This document shows, in pieces, positions 19,967 through 26,235 of a DNA stretch of 32,178 nt. This DNA is from a virus. A model generated the notes under the pieces. It had not been told where the DNA came from. It worked only from the letters and a program-made list of their open reading frames with translations, and searched no databases. The position numbers and the translations under genes were made by a program. Location of the stretch: the IMG/VR virus record IMGVR_UViG_3300008999_000019, positions 1 to 32,178 of that record, one strand, 5' to 3'. Within the stretch, counting starts at the first letter, position 1; each line of letters starts with the position of its first letter.

Positions 19967-19994
19967 CTACCACCTTCGCACGAAAGGTGGCTAG
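19967..19994. terminator. Convergent intergenic hairpin, possible bidirectional terminator
   Basis: CCACCTT (19970-19976) pairs with AAGGTGG (19984-19990) around a 7-base loop, and CTA/TAG outside extends the stem with a one-base bulge. It lies between the end of the rightward lysis genes (19859) and the end of the leftward operon (19998), where a terminator for both transcripts is expected. No clear T-tract follows in either direction. Confidence 0.45.
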
Positions 19995-19997
19995 TGC

Positions 19998-20300
19998 CTA
20001 TTCGTCTTCATCTTCTAATGGCTCGTGTCGCTTAATAACAGGCTTTGGCTCTGGGAGCATACCCATACCCTTGTCAATGTTGTAGTCCACAATCATACAG
20101 GCTTGGCTTCGGGTCAGACCGTCTTTGACCATAAAGCACTCAACAATGGTCTCATAGTCGTACAGGATGCCTCCTGTAAGCCCTTCCAGCCCTAGGATGG
20201 CTTGGTCTAGCCATTCCCTAGGTTCAAGGAAGATGCCCACAGGGTAGTCCCTGTCGTTATCCTTTAATTCCGCTTTTGAAAGCCTTCTCGGTTTTGGCAT
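19998..20300 (-). CDS. Unknown 100-residue phage protein with acidic C-terminus
   Basis: The last gene of the leftward operon. Basic start (MPKPRRLSKAEL), an amphipathic middle (REWLDQAILGLEGLTGGILY), a likely helical Cys-containing stretch (TRSQACMIVDYNIDKGMGM) and a strongly acidic tail (EPLEDEDE). The start overlaps the upstream winged-helix gene by 44 bases. No later ATG leaves a sensible protein, so the overlap is probably real. I do not recognise a family with confidence. It has no signal peptide or membrane segment. Confidence 0.6.
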   Translation of the reverse strand: MPKPRRLSKAELKDNDRDYPVGIFLEPREWLDQAILGLEGLTGGILYDYETIVECFMVKDGLTRSQACMIVDYNIDKGMGMLPEPKPVIKRHEPLEDEDE

Positions 20301-20550
20301 CTTTGAATTTGTAGAGGTAAATCTTACGGATAGAGATAGGACTAGTCCTTACTCTTGCTTGAACGAATTTTACGCTTCCGTCTCTTAGATGCTTTACTAA
20401 TCGCATCTGCAAGTTTCTTAGAGGTATGGAATATTTCTCCGCTAACTCGATGGAAGACAAGTATCCTTTCGGTCTCGGTTCTGATGTAACCTTCCTGTAC
20501 TGACCTCTGGAATTTACCTCGTTCAGAAACTGGCTGGTTGTTATCTTCAT
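20257..20550 (-). CDS. Small winged-helix/HTH-like DNA-binding protein
   Basis: A 97-residue basic protein. Residues about 31-70 (SSIELAEKYSIPLRNLQMRL, then KHLRDGSVKF) read as a helix-turn-helix: SIELAEKY as the first helix, SIPLRNLQMRLVKHL as the recognition helix, and a following strand and wing rich in Lys/Arg. The end is basic (KDAKTEKAFKSGIKG). Its ATG overlaps the metallophosphoesterase stop as ATGA, the same coupling seen across this operon. Role could be a small phage regulator or a DNA-handling accessory factor. No enzymatic motif is visible. Confidence 0.55.
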   Translation of the reverse strand: MKITTSQFLNEVNSRGQYRKVTSEPRPKGYLSSIELAEKYSIPLRNLQMRLVKHLRDGSVKFVQARVRTSPISIRKIYLYKFKDAKTEKAFKSGIKG

Positions 20551-21287
20551 TTTCTTTCGTGGCTAAAGATAAACTCTTTTCCAACTCGGTGGGCTTGCCA
20601 GACTTTCCAGTCGTTACCTTGTACGAATCCATAGAGCCATCCAGTACCCCACTTAGAAGTAGCCAATCGGTTCTTCGCATAACGCATTTCACGCTTCTTG
20701 CAGAGACACCCACCAGAAAAACCAACTGTACCTCGATATCTTCGTGCGTTGGTTTGCTGGATGCTGTGGATGTGTCCCATAAGGACTGCCCCTTCTTCCA
20801 GTCCGTAATGTATTGCGTGTTCTTCCACCGCTCGCACTCCACAAGTGTATCCGTGGACTGTTCGTACTTTTCCCAAGGTGTGGACACCATCTTCAGCGTG
20901 ATAGGGGTAGATTTTCTTACACCCACCCACTTTAAGGGTAGTTCGAATAGAGGCATCCATTTCTTCACAATAGTCTTTAGCCATTGCGTTATGCGATGAG
21001 TGAATAATTTGGTCGAGGCGGTCTTCGTGGTTTCCATAATGAAATACAGTAGGGCAGGTGTGTTGTAAGAAATGCTTTCCCCATTGAAGGTCATCTTCAA
21101 GAGATTCTCCTTCTTCTTTCATACTACGACCAGACCTAATACTGCGAAAATCAAAACAATCTCCTAGGTGGATACGCTCCTCTGGAGCATAGGATTTAAT
21201 AAACTTAAACAAGGCAGATGAGGCATCCTCGTCCACCATATCTCCGTGATTGTCCCCAAAAGCCACAAATTTGATGTATTTACTCAC
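20547..21287 (-). CDS. Calcineurin-like metallophosphoesterase
   Basis: A 246-residue protein carrying the full metallophosphoesterase signature: D12-x-H14 (GDNHGD), G42-D43 (LGDCFDF), G85-N-H-E88, a later metal-ligand His (H145, in TVHGYT) and G171-H-I-H174. These residues hold two metal ions and hydrolyse phosphomono- or phosphodiesters. The family includes SbcD/Mre11 nucleases, protein phosphatases and cyclic-nucleotide or nucleotide phosphatases; nothing seen here decides the substrate. Start: GTG at 21285-21287, overlapping the upstream gene's TGA as GTGA, which fits coupled translation. No Shine-Dalgarno. Neighbours are recombination and replication genes, so a DNA-end or nucleotide role is plausible but inferred. 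Confidence 0.85.
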   Translation of the reverse strand: MSKYIKFVAFGDNHGDMVDEDASSALFKFIKSYAPEERIHLGDCFDFRSIRSGRSMKEEGESLEDDLQWGKHFLQHTCPTVFHYGNHEDRLDQIIHSSHNAMAKDYCEEMDASIRTTLKVGGCKKIYPYHAEDGVHTLGKVRTVHGYTCGVRAVEEHAIHYGLEEGAVLMGHIHSIQQTNARRYRGTVGFSGGCLCKKREMRYAKNRLATSKWGTGWLYGFVQGNDWKVWQAHRVGKEFIFSHERK

Positions 21288-21538
21288 GAGTGGTTGGCAT
21301 CTCCATTTTCTTTGAGCGTAGGAATAGCAGAAGGTTCTCTGCGTCCTTGATTGTCAAGTAGATGAACTTCGCTTTGCTTCTCCTCGCTCCAGACAGCAGG
21401 AAGGATAAACGGTTGTCCGCTGGCTGTACGGATTTCTTTGACGGAGTTGGCATTGTGGAGGATTTGGATAAGTTCTTCAACGCTAAGACCAAGGAGGAGG
21501 GCAGACGCTTTGAGACCATTTTGGTTATTGTGATTCAT
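21284..21538 (-). CDS. Unknown 84-residue protein
   Basis: Start chosen at the ATG at 21536-21538 (MNHNNQNGLKASALL). The frame can be extended upstream to 21655, but that part is basic and low in complexity and lies over another small gene, so it is a shadow. The N-terminal half contains a Leu-rich helical pair (ALLLGLSVEELIQILHNA). The C-terminal half is polar (WSEEKQSEVHLLDNQGRREP). The stop overlaps the downstream GTG of the metallophosphoesterase gene as GTGA, and the start overlaps the preceding tiny gene by 14 bases. No family recognised. Confidence 0.55.
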   Translation of the reverse strand: MNHNNQNGLKASALLLGLSVEELIQILHNANSVKEIRTASGQPFILPAVWSEEKQSEVHLLDNQGRREPSAIPTLKENGDANHS

Positions 21539-21686
21539 ACTTATTGAGAGGCTTGGCAAACAATTTAGCCCATAGAGCCTTGGCATACACAAAGTATTCT
21601 TTAGTCTTAGTGACCTCTGCTGTAGTCTGCTTCTTTGCTTCAAGATGACCGCCATTGTGGGCTGGTCGCATCCACTTCTTTTTCAT
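21525..21686 (-). CDS. Unknown 53-residue basic protein
   Basis: A short frame read directly from the bases: ATG at 21684-21686, TAA at 21525-21527. The product begins MKKKWMRPAHNGGHLEAKK, continues TTAEVTKTKEYFVYAKALW and ends AKLFAKPLNKYESQ. It starts 2 bases after the lysozyme stop and overlaps the next gene start by 14 bases, so it fills an otherwise empty slot in a tightly packed operon. It is Lys-rich with an aromatic amphipathic segment. No function can be assigned. Confidence 0.6.
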   Translation of the reverse strand: MKKKWMRPAHNGGHLEAKKQTTAEVTKTKEYFVYAKALWAKLFAKPLNKYESQ

Positions 21687-21688
21687 CT

Positions 21689-22105
21689 TCACAGGATGCC
21701 TCTGGCACGATTGAGTGCAGGGTAGTCAAGGTCAGTATTCAGTTTACGCTTCAAGGCTCCAGTAACGCCCATACAGTAGCACATATAGACACGCATAGGA
21801 GTAGGCTTGATGTTGTTTTTCTGAAGGGTCTGCACAATCCATTCGCAATGCCATTGGGCTACCTGCCGTGCGATTGGGTAATTGAATGCGTTAGACTTGT
21901 TGTACTCCCAGTTGGCAAGGTTACGCTTACAAGCGTCTTCCCAAGCAGAGCGATGCATCTGGTAGGCTCCAAGAGATTTTCCCTTGTCTGAAATCGAGGT
22001 GCATCTGTTGTCAGATTCGATGATGGCTAATTTATCCAAAAAGCCGTCTGTTATTTCCATCGCCTGTGCATTGAGACACAGGAGAAGTAGTGTTGCGTAT
22101 TTCAT
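21689..22105 (-). CDS. Exported lysozyme / SLT-type lytic transglycosylase (endolysin candidate)
   Basis: A 138-residue protein. It has a signal peptide (MKYATLLLLCLNAQA, signal-peptidase-like NAQA|M). After it comes the SLT/goose-lysozyme pattern: I-I-E-S-D-N with the likely catalytic Glu, then SISDKGKSLGAYQMHRSAW, matching the S-x-G-A-x-G-x-x-Q-M motif of soluble lytic transglycosylases. The usual late Y-N-x-G motif appears as YCMG, a mild deviation. It would cleave peptidoglycan glycan strands after export. A signal peptide means export need not depend on the holin. The gene lies in the replication operon, on the opposite strand from the holin and spanin. It could also be a virion-independent muralytic enzyme for another stage. 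Confidence 0.75.
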   Translation of the reverse strand: MKYATLLLLCLNAQAMEITDGFLDKLAIIESDNRCTSISDKGKSLGAYQMHRSAWEDACKRNLANWEYNKSNAFNYPIARQVAQWHCEWIVQTLQKNNIKPTPMRVYMCYCMGVTGALKRKLNTDLDYPALNRARGIL

Positions 22106-22114
22106 TTGGTAAAA

Positions 22115-22186
22115 TGTCCCTGCTAGGAATCGAACCTAGATAATTCGCTTAGAAGGCGAATGTTCTATCCATTGAACTACAGGGAC
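22115..22186 (-). tRNA. tRNA-Arg(UCU)
   Basis: A full cloverleaf can be folded on the minus strand, 72 bases without CCA. The acceptor stem is GTCCCTG with CAGGGAC plus discriminator A. The D arm is GTTC/GAAC around an AATGGATA loop, and the anticodon stem is TTCGC/GCGAA around loop CTTCTAA, giving anticodon TCT. The T arm is CTAGG/CCTAG around TTCGATT. CCA is not encoded (TTT follows). It lies between the lysozyme gene and the ERF gene, 7 bases past the ERF stop, so it is probably cut from the operon transcript. It decodes AGA, the main arginine codon of the structural genes sampled here. Confidence 0.95.
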
Positions 22187-22193
22187 AGATTGG

Positions 22194-22922
22194 TTAGAAC
22201 GGAACTTCGTCTTGGGATTCGGGTTCAGAGTCTACACCATTCTGCTTCAAAACCCAGAGAGCCTGTGCAGACTTCTTAAGGGACTGGTCTTTAGCACCTA
22301 CCTTACCAGTCTTCTCCCACGGCTTAGGCTCCCACTTGTTAGCCCAGTAGTCCAAATCCTTGTCAGCCAGAGCGGACAGGGCAGTACCCTTGTTATTGCC
22401 GAACGGAACAGCCAGTTCAAAGTCGATACCAACGCTACCAGTATGAGGGGCAACAAAGGTGGCTGGTTTAAAATCTGGGGCTGACTTCTTTAAAGGAGCA
22501 GAGGCAGTCTTGACCACACGGTCTACTTCTGCGTCATCATCAGCCGTAGCCAGACCTCCAATAGAAGCCAAGCAATAGCGTCTAAGATAAGTTAGGATTG
22601 CACCAGCCTGTTGACCAGTAGCCTGTTCGCCAACAGGAACAACGCACGAGGATTCGATGCTCGTACCATTCTTGTGGGCGATGATGGTCTTGATACCAAT
22701 ACCATTGTCGTGGTACTCAGAGGTAGGCAGTTGAATCACCGTGAGACCGTGCTTGTGGAACAGGGGTTTAAGATAAGACAAGTGAGCCGATAGGCTCGCA
22801 AATTTATTCTTAAAATGCGGATTAAAGTCATCAGCAACTATGTCCTTCGTGTCAGCGTGTACATTTCCAATAGCGATGTACAGTTCAGCCAGATTGGGCT
22901 TAGGAAGAGTATCGTCTTGCAT
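22194..22922 (-). CDS. erf: ERF-family single-strand annealing protein with DUF3820-like module
   Basis: A 242-residue protein from the ATG at 22920-22922, 22 bases after the upstream stop; an earlier in-frame start at 22994 would overlap the preceding gene by 50 bases. Residues 40-130 carry the ERF signature: SLSAHLSYLKPLFHKHGL, then Q104-QAGAILTYLRRYCLA and the acidic DDD at 128-130. ERF proteins bind and anneal single-stranded DNA in phage recombination. Residues about 171-222 (VPFGNNKGTALSALADKDL, then DYWANK) look like a DUF3820 module, often found with exonucleases. The C-terminus is acidic and ends DEVPF, like the SSB tail that binds partner enzymes. It pairs with the RecE-like nuclease upstream in the same operon. 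Confidence 0.88.
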   Translation of the reverse strand: MQDDTLPKPNLAELYIAIGNVHADTKDIVADDFNPHFKNKFASLSAHLSYLKPLFHKHGLTVIQLPTSEYHDNGIGIKTIIAHKNGTSIESSCVVPVGEQATGQQAGAILTYLRRYCLASIGGLATADDDAEVDRVVKTASAPLKKSAPDFKPATFVAPHTGSVGIDFELAVPFGNNKGTALSALADKDLDYWANKWEPKPWEKTGKVGAKDQSLKKSAQALWVLKQNGVDSEPESQDEVPF

Positions 22923-22944
22923 ATCGATGCGTGTCCAGAGTTGG

Positions 22945-23166
22945 TTACTTCTTGCTGACCACGATTTCATTGACGGAGCGAGCGTTGTTCGCATTGATAC
23001 GGACAGCCTTGCCTTGGTCGTTGATGAACGAGTAGTACAGGTAGTGCTTGACCTTTACAGGCTTCAGCAGACGAGCCATACGACCATCGGGAAGTACGAC
23101 ATACTTGGTTGCGTTGTTGACCCCGATGAGTTCGGAGGTCGCATTGTTGGTGGTTGGGTTTTCCAT
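22945..23166 (-). CDS. Unknown 73-residue protein
   Basis: A small basic protein between the helicase loader and the ERF gene. Visible pattern: a polar Asn/Thr-rich start (MENPTTNNATSELIGV), a strand-rich centre (KYVVLPDGRMARLLKPVK, then HYLYYSFI) and a final basic segment. The central part could be a small beta-barrel or a DNA-binding fold. I do not recognise a named family. Start ATG at 23164-23166, 9 bases after the loader gene, with no Shine-Dalgarno (CCCAATAAATTCCCACT). Position suggests a role in recombination or replication. Confidence 0.6.
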   Translation of the reverse strand: MENPTTNNATSELIGVNNATKYVVLPDGRMARLLKPVKVKHYLYYSFINDQGKAVRINANNARSVNEIVVSKK

Positions 23167-23175
23167 AGTGGGAAT

Positions 23176-23868
23176 TTATTGGGTAACAGAGGCTCCGTAG
23201 ATTTTAAAATAGTCTTTCAGTCTTCGGATAATGGCTGTGCCAGTTTCTCCGTTATTGAATCTATCAGAAAGTCCGCTTCCGTTATAGTTTGTTGTTATAA
23301 TTGTAGGGCGTTTATTTGAGGTACGCTCGTCAATGATTGAAAATAAATCAGTCTCCATACGCTGGGTCAAGCGTTCTTTACCTAAATCGTCAATGACCAG
23401 CAGAGAGCAGGAAGTCAGACGCTCGATGACATCTCCGTGAGTCTGATTGGCAAAGCCCTGCTCAATCTTCTGCTCCAGTTTCCGCATCGTGAGGAACTCA
23501 GAGTACTTGGGATAGTGGTGAAGCCAGCCCTTGTTGAACATAGCCCAAGCACAGCGGGTCTTCCCTGTCCCTGTGACACCGTGGAGCAGTACGCTTTGGT
23601 CTGGGGTGTACTCCTCCAAAGCCTGTTGCATCTGGGGAGCGAGTTTACTGACCACGGTGTCTTGGAAAGCACTAGGCGTGTTCGGGTGCATCGACTTGAA
23701 AGCCCAGTCGTGCTTATCAAACACACCCCTGTAGGAGTAAGGGTAATCGTGATACTCTGCCGTGCCAAAGCAATCAAGGCACACAGACACATTAGTCTTA
23801 AACTTCACAGCACGGCTATCCCATACAGGAGTAGCAGGTGCTTTGCAATGAATGCACTTAGAAGCCAT
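23176..23868 (-). CDS. DnaC/IstB-type ATPase, helicase loader
   Basis: A 230-residue AAA+ protein. N-terminal zinc-ribbon-like cysteines C5-x2-C8 and C30-x2-C33; Walker A G97-VTGTGK-T104; Walker B L156-LVIDD161; sensor-1 stretch IITTN at 190-194; an RRL pair near 215 as possible arginine finger. This is the layout of DnaC and IstB-like loaders that place the replicative helicase on DNA. The ATG overlaps the end of the initiator gene by 11 bases, as expected for an initiator-loader pair (compare lambda O and P or other phage initiator-DnaC pairs). No helicase is seen in this window, so it may load a host DnaB or a phage helicase encoded elsewhere. Confidence 0.88.
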   Translation of the reverse strand: MASKCIHCKAPATPVWDSRAVKFKTNVSVCLDCFGTAEYHDYPYSYRGVFDKHDWAFKSMHPNTPSAFQDTVVSKLAPQMQQALEEYTPDQSVLLHGVTGTGKTRCAWAMFNKGWLHHYPKYSEFLTMRKLEQKIEQGFANQTHGDVIERLTSCSLLVIDDLGKERLTQRMETDLFSIIDERTSNKRPTIITTNYNGSGLSDRFNNGETGTAIIRRLKDYFKIYGASVTQ

Positions 23869-24493
23869 TGGAGTGGTCGTTGTTGGTTAAGGTTTTGGCT
23901 TTGGAGCCGTTACTGTTTATTACAAAAAGCCCCTGCCAGCCAAAGGCAATGCTTTTGTTTATGGAATCTACAGCCTGTGCCTCGTTAGCCCAAGACCCCA
24001 GCAACTTCAACTGCTCCGTCTTGGTCATAGGGGTCAAAGGCTTCTTGGTCTGCTTGCGGTACATCTCCCACTTTGTCCAAGCCTCCTTGAAAGACTCTCC
24101 GTAGGGCAATACCTCTGTATTGATATACTCTATCTTATCTTCTTTTCTATATGTAGGAAGTCTACTTCCCCCCCTGCGGGAAATAGGTTTCCCCCTCCCT
24201 AGGAAATCTATAGCACCCACCAACGCTTGCTTCTCCACCGTCCGTAGGATGCGTCTGCCGTTCAGTTCGATGCGGACTACCAACTGGTGGTCGATAAGGG
24301 TTTTGAGGACATTCTTGACCTGTCTGTCGCTGAGTTGCAAGGTTTGTGCAAGGTAGCCGTTGGAGGCGAAACAGCCCTCTTCATTGTCGAGGGCGTTCAC
24401 GATTCCGTACACCACCTTCTCGGTGATAGTAAGCGTTTCCAACTGGAAGACCTCTACAGGAATCCAGACACCAGTAAACGATGGCTTGCTCAC
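23858..24493 (-). CDS. Replication initiator with winged-helix domain
   Basis: A 211-residue protein from the GTG at 24491-24493, which overlaps the upstream TGA as GTGA; the longer frame to 24568 lies inside the nuclease gene. Residues 10-90 (LTITEKVVYGIVNAL, SNGYLAQTLQLSDRQVKNVL, then TLIDHQLVV) form a winged helix like phage replisome-organiser proteins. After a charged, Gly/Arg-rich linker (about 95-130), the C-terminal region (FKEAWTKWEMYRKQTKKPLT and SINKSIAFGWQGLF) matches the end module of phage initiators next to DnaC-like loaders. It likely binds the origin and recruits the loader encoded next. The linker DNA contains inverted repeats and may be the origin. Confidence 0.8.
   Translation of the reverse strand: MSKPSFTGVWIPVEVFQLETLTITEKVVYGIVNALDNEEGCFASNGYLAQTLQLSDRQVKNVLKTLIDHQLVVRIELNGRRILRTVEKQALVGAIDFLGRGKPISRRGGSRLPTYRKEDKIEYINTEVLPYGESFKEAWTKWEMYRKQTKKPLTPMTKTEQLKLLGSWANEAQAVDSINKSIAFGWQGLFVINSNGSKAKTLTNNDHSNGF
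24117..24193. other. Candidate replication origin inside the initiator gene
   Basis: A mostly A/T tract (about 24117-24155) sits beside two perfect inverted repeats: GGAAGT/ACTTCC (24156-24161 and 24164-24169, 2-base spacer) and GGGAAA/TTTCCC (24178-24183 and 24188-24193, TAGG loop), with C-runs between and after. This lies in the part of the initiator gene that encodes the linker between its two domains. Lambda O places its iterons and A/T-rich unwinding tract in the same way. No long iterons were found, so this is a hypothesis. Confidence 0.4.
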
Positions 24494-25254
24494 GAATAGA
24501 TGCTTGGCTTGAGAGCAGGAAGCGTCTTGCAGGAGGCATAGCCCTCCCACTCGTTGATGGTTTCGCAAATCATATAGCGAGCCAAGTCACGAGTCACACA
24601 GTTCTTCCAAATCTGGAGTTCCTCATCGGAAACAGTATACAGCACAGCACCGCTAGGCTCCGTGGTCTCAACAGCAAGAAACTGGAACGAGAAGGGCTTA
24701 CTCCACATCATCTCTGCCATAAGGCAGTAGAAGCCAGCCTGTACCCAGTACAGCCTATCCTGCACATCATATCGGAACTTGAGAGCGTCTTGGCACGACT
24801 TGATGTCCGTGATGACACCACGCTCCACATCAACGATGTCGAGTTTAGCCTTACAGTCGATTTTGAACAGGCTACCAAGTACGACCACCTCCTTGCGGAT
24901 TCCAGAACTGAACTTGTCAGCGTTAGCCTTCATACATTCAACGACTGCCTTACAGCAACGCTCCACGACTTCTTGGCTGTCAGCCTTGAGGATAATCTTG
25001 CCGACATTCTTCTCTTCAAATTCAGCCTTCAGAATCTTTCCCTCTTTGGTGCGACCATCGATGTCTGGCAGGTAAGCGATGGAGGCGAAGTACTCTTCTG
25101 GCTCTAGGATAGCCGTGTGGATGGCAGTACCGACACGCATAGCCTCGCTGGTCTCTACCTCCTTCTGGTGCTTGAAGTGGAACGGTGAACGGACGAAAGC
25201 CTTAAAGCGTGAAGCGTTAAGACCTACAAGAGAGCGGTACTCGCTCTCCGACAT
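24490..25254 (-). CDS. RecE-like exonuclease (PD-(D/E)XK, DUF3799 type)
   Basis: A 254-residue nuclease from the ATG at 25252-25254, one base after the upstream TAA; an ATG at 25281 would add nine residues inside the RusA gene. The start (SESEYRSLVGLNASRFKAF, then SPFHFKHQ) and the VGTAIHTAILEPEEY helix are typical of exonuclease VIII-like proteins. Catalytic candidates are H46, E122, D139 (KLDIVD) and D150-I-K152 (ITDIKSC). The QDRLYWVQAGFYCLMA helix holds the conserved Gln-x6-Q/Y pattern of these enzymes. It should resect double-strand ends 5' to 3' and hand single strands to the ERF annealing protein. The stop overlaps the initiator start as GTGA. Confidence 0.85.
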   Translation of the reverse strand: MSESEYRSLVGLNASRFKAFVRSPFHFKHQKEVETSEAMRVGTAIHTAILEPEEYFASIAYLPDIDGRTKEGKILKAEFEEKNVGKIILKADSQEVVERCCKAVVECMKANADKFSSGIRKEVVVLGSLFKIDCKAKLDIVDVERGVITDIKSCQDALKFRYDVQDRLYWVQAGFYCLMAEMMWSKPFSFQFLAVETTEPSGAVLYTVSDEELQIWKNCVTRDLARYMICETINEWEGYASCKTLPALKPSIYS

Positions 25255-25255
25255 T

Positions 25256-25720
25256 TTACTGGCTACTGGGTTGTTGGGCATTTTGTTGGTTTTGGTTTTG
25301 GGTTATCGTACAGAGAACAGCGGGTTGCTGTGACCAGTACTTACGGACAGTTAGGCTCCAGACTTGGCTATCGTCAAGCCAGTATCCCAACTTTGTAAAT
25401 TCATCCAGAATGACCTTGACTACATTGTCGCAGTCTGGTTTGGTTGTTTTTACAAGCGTTTTACACTTGTTAATCTTTGGTAAAAGGTACTTTGGGGGCG
25501 TGTAGTACAGGCTGATTTCGACCTCCACAGCCCCCTCAATGGGTACAGCGGGTACATACCGCTTGGCGTGTAGGCTAAAAGCGGATACCCAGCCCACCAC
25601 CTTGGAGTTTTTCATCTTTCCAACAAACATCTGCCCAGTTTTGGACTTCAGAATCCTCAAGGCGGCTTGATGGGTGCTAGTTGGAGGTTCTAAGTTGCAA
25701 GCAATGAAAATATGTGTCAT
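25256..25720 (-). CDS. rusA: RusA-family Holliday-junction resolvase
   Basis: A 154-residue protein, close to the usual RusA length. The active-site block is clear: K94-P-D96-C-D98-N with a following lysine (K102), then L-D-D117-S-Q-V at the third acidic position and a later lysine (K127). The N-terminal part fits the RusA fold (strand pair, polar loop, LYYTPPK). RusA cuts four-way junctions symmetrically and can debranch replicating phage DNA before packaging. First gene of the leftward operon. Only 9 bases (25721-25729) separate its start from the divergent HTH gene, so its promoter must lie within the neighbour's coding sequence. The C-terminus is Gln/Asn-rich (QNQNQQNAQQPSSQ). Confidence 0.9.
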   Translation of the reverse strand: MTHIFIACNLEPPTSTHQAALRILKSKTGQMFVGKMKNSKVVGWVSAFSLHAKRYVPAVPIEGAVEVEISLYYTPPKYLLPKINKCKTLVKTTKPDCDNVVKVILDEFTKLGYWLDDSQVWSLTVRKYWSQQPAVLCTITQNQNQQNAQQPSSQ

Positions 25721-25729
25721 TTTAGTATT

Positions 25730-26185
25730 ATGGAAAGCGAATCGCCCTATGAAAGAGTCAAAACAGACAAGAAGTCTACAACCCTTGAAAAGTTAGACCC
25801 AAAGAAGAAAGAGGAAATCGTTTGGATGACTGAAGAGGGTCATACGCAACGAGAAATCGAAGAGAAAGTGGAGGTGTCTGGTCATACTGTCGTGGCGGTT
25901 AGGCAGGATATGGGTGATAAGGATATTGACCTAGGTACATACAAGAAGGGCGTTAGCACTCTCTTCAAGTCTATTATTATGAAGGGTGCGATTCGTCTAG
26001 ATACAGAAATCGACAAACTTCCTATCAGCCAGATGCCCCTAGCCCTTGCTATTCTTATCGATAAGGTGCAGACCCTTAACGACCAGCCTGTAGTAGTTAC
26101 TGAACACAGACTCAAAGTTTCCCACGAAGCCATTAATAAAATGCTCTCTGGTGAGATTATAGACATTTCCTCGGAAAAAAATTAA
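25730..26185 (+). CDS. Helix-turn-helix protein, possible regulator or small terminase-like
   Basis: A 151-residue protein from the ATG at 25730; a TTG/ATG-like extension to 25712 would run into the divergent RusA gene. Highly charged N-terminus. Residues 25-61 (KKKEEIVWMTEEGHTQREI then EEKVEVSGHTVVAVR) form a resolvase/MerR-like HTH. The C-terminal half is helical (LFKSIIMKGAIRLDTEIDKL and LALAILIDKVQTLN). It is transcribed away from the leftward operon and stands alone before a structured intergenic segment, as expected for a regulator of the divergent region. Small terminase subunits also have HTH plus helical oligomerisation parts, so that is an alternative. Confidence 0.65.
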   Translation: MESESPYERVKTDKKSTTLEKLDPKKKEEIVWMTEEGHTQREIEEKVEVSGHTVVAVRQDMGDKDIDLGTYKKGVSTLFKSIIMKGAIRLDTEIDKLPISQMPLALAILIDKVQTLNDQPVVVTEHRLKVSHEAINKMLSGEIIDISSEKN

Positions 26186-26211
26186 GGCAAAAAGCCTTCC
26201 GCATAAGGCTT
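26184..26211 (+). terminator. Two mutually exclusive hairpins after the HTH gene
   Basis: AAGGC (26184-26188) can pair with GCCTT (26194-26198) over an A-loop. Alternatively AAGCCTT (26192-26198) pairs perfectly with AAGGCTT (26205-26211) over CCGCAT. The shared middle arm means only one can form at a time. The segment begins on the HTH stop codon. No T-run follows, so it may be an attenuator or RNA 3' end rather than a simple terminator. Confidence 0.45.
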
Positions 26212-26235
26212 CAATTGGGCAAATGGGTTAGGGAT

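Noticed and set aside
20342-21100. 252-residue frame on the minus strand
   Set aside because: It overlaps the metallophosphoesterase with all its catalytic motifs in another frame and has a random-looking composition.
22923-22994. Longer N-terminus for the ERF protein
   Set aside because: The extra 24 residues overlap the preceding gene and lack ERF-like features; the inner ATG is 22 bases after that gene's stop.
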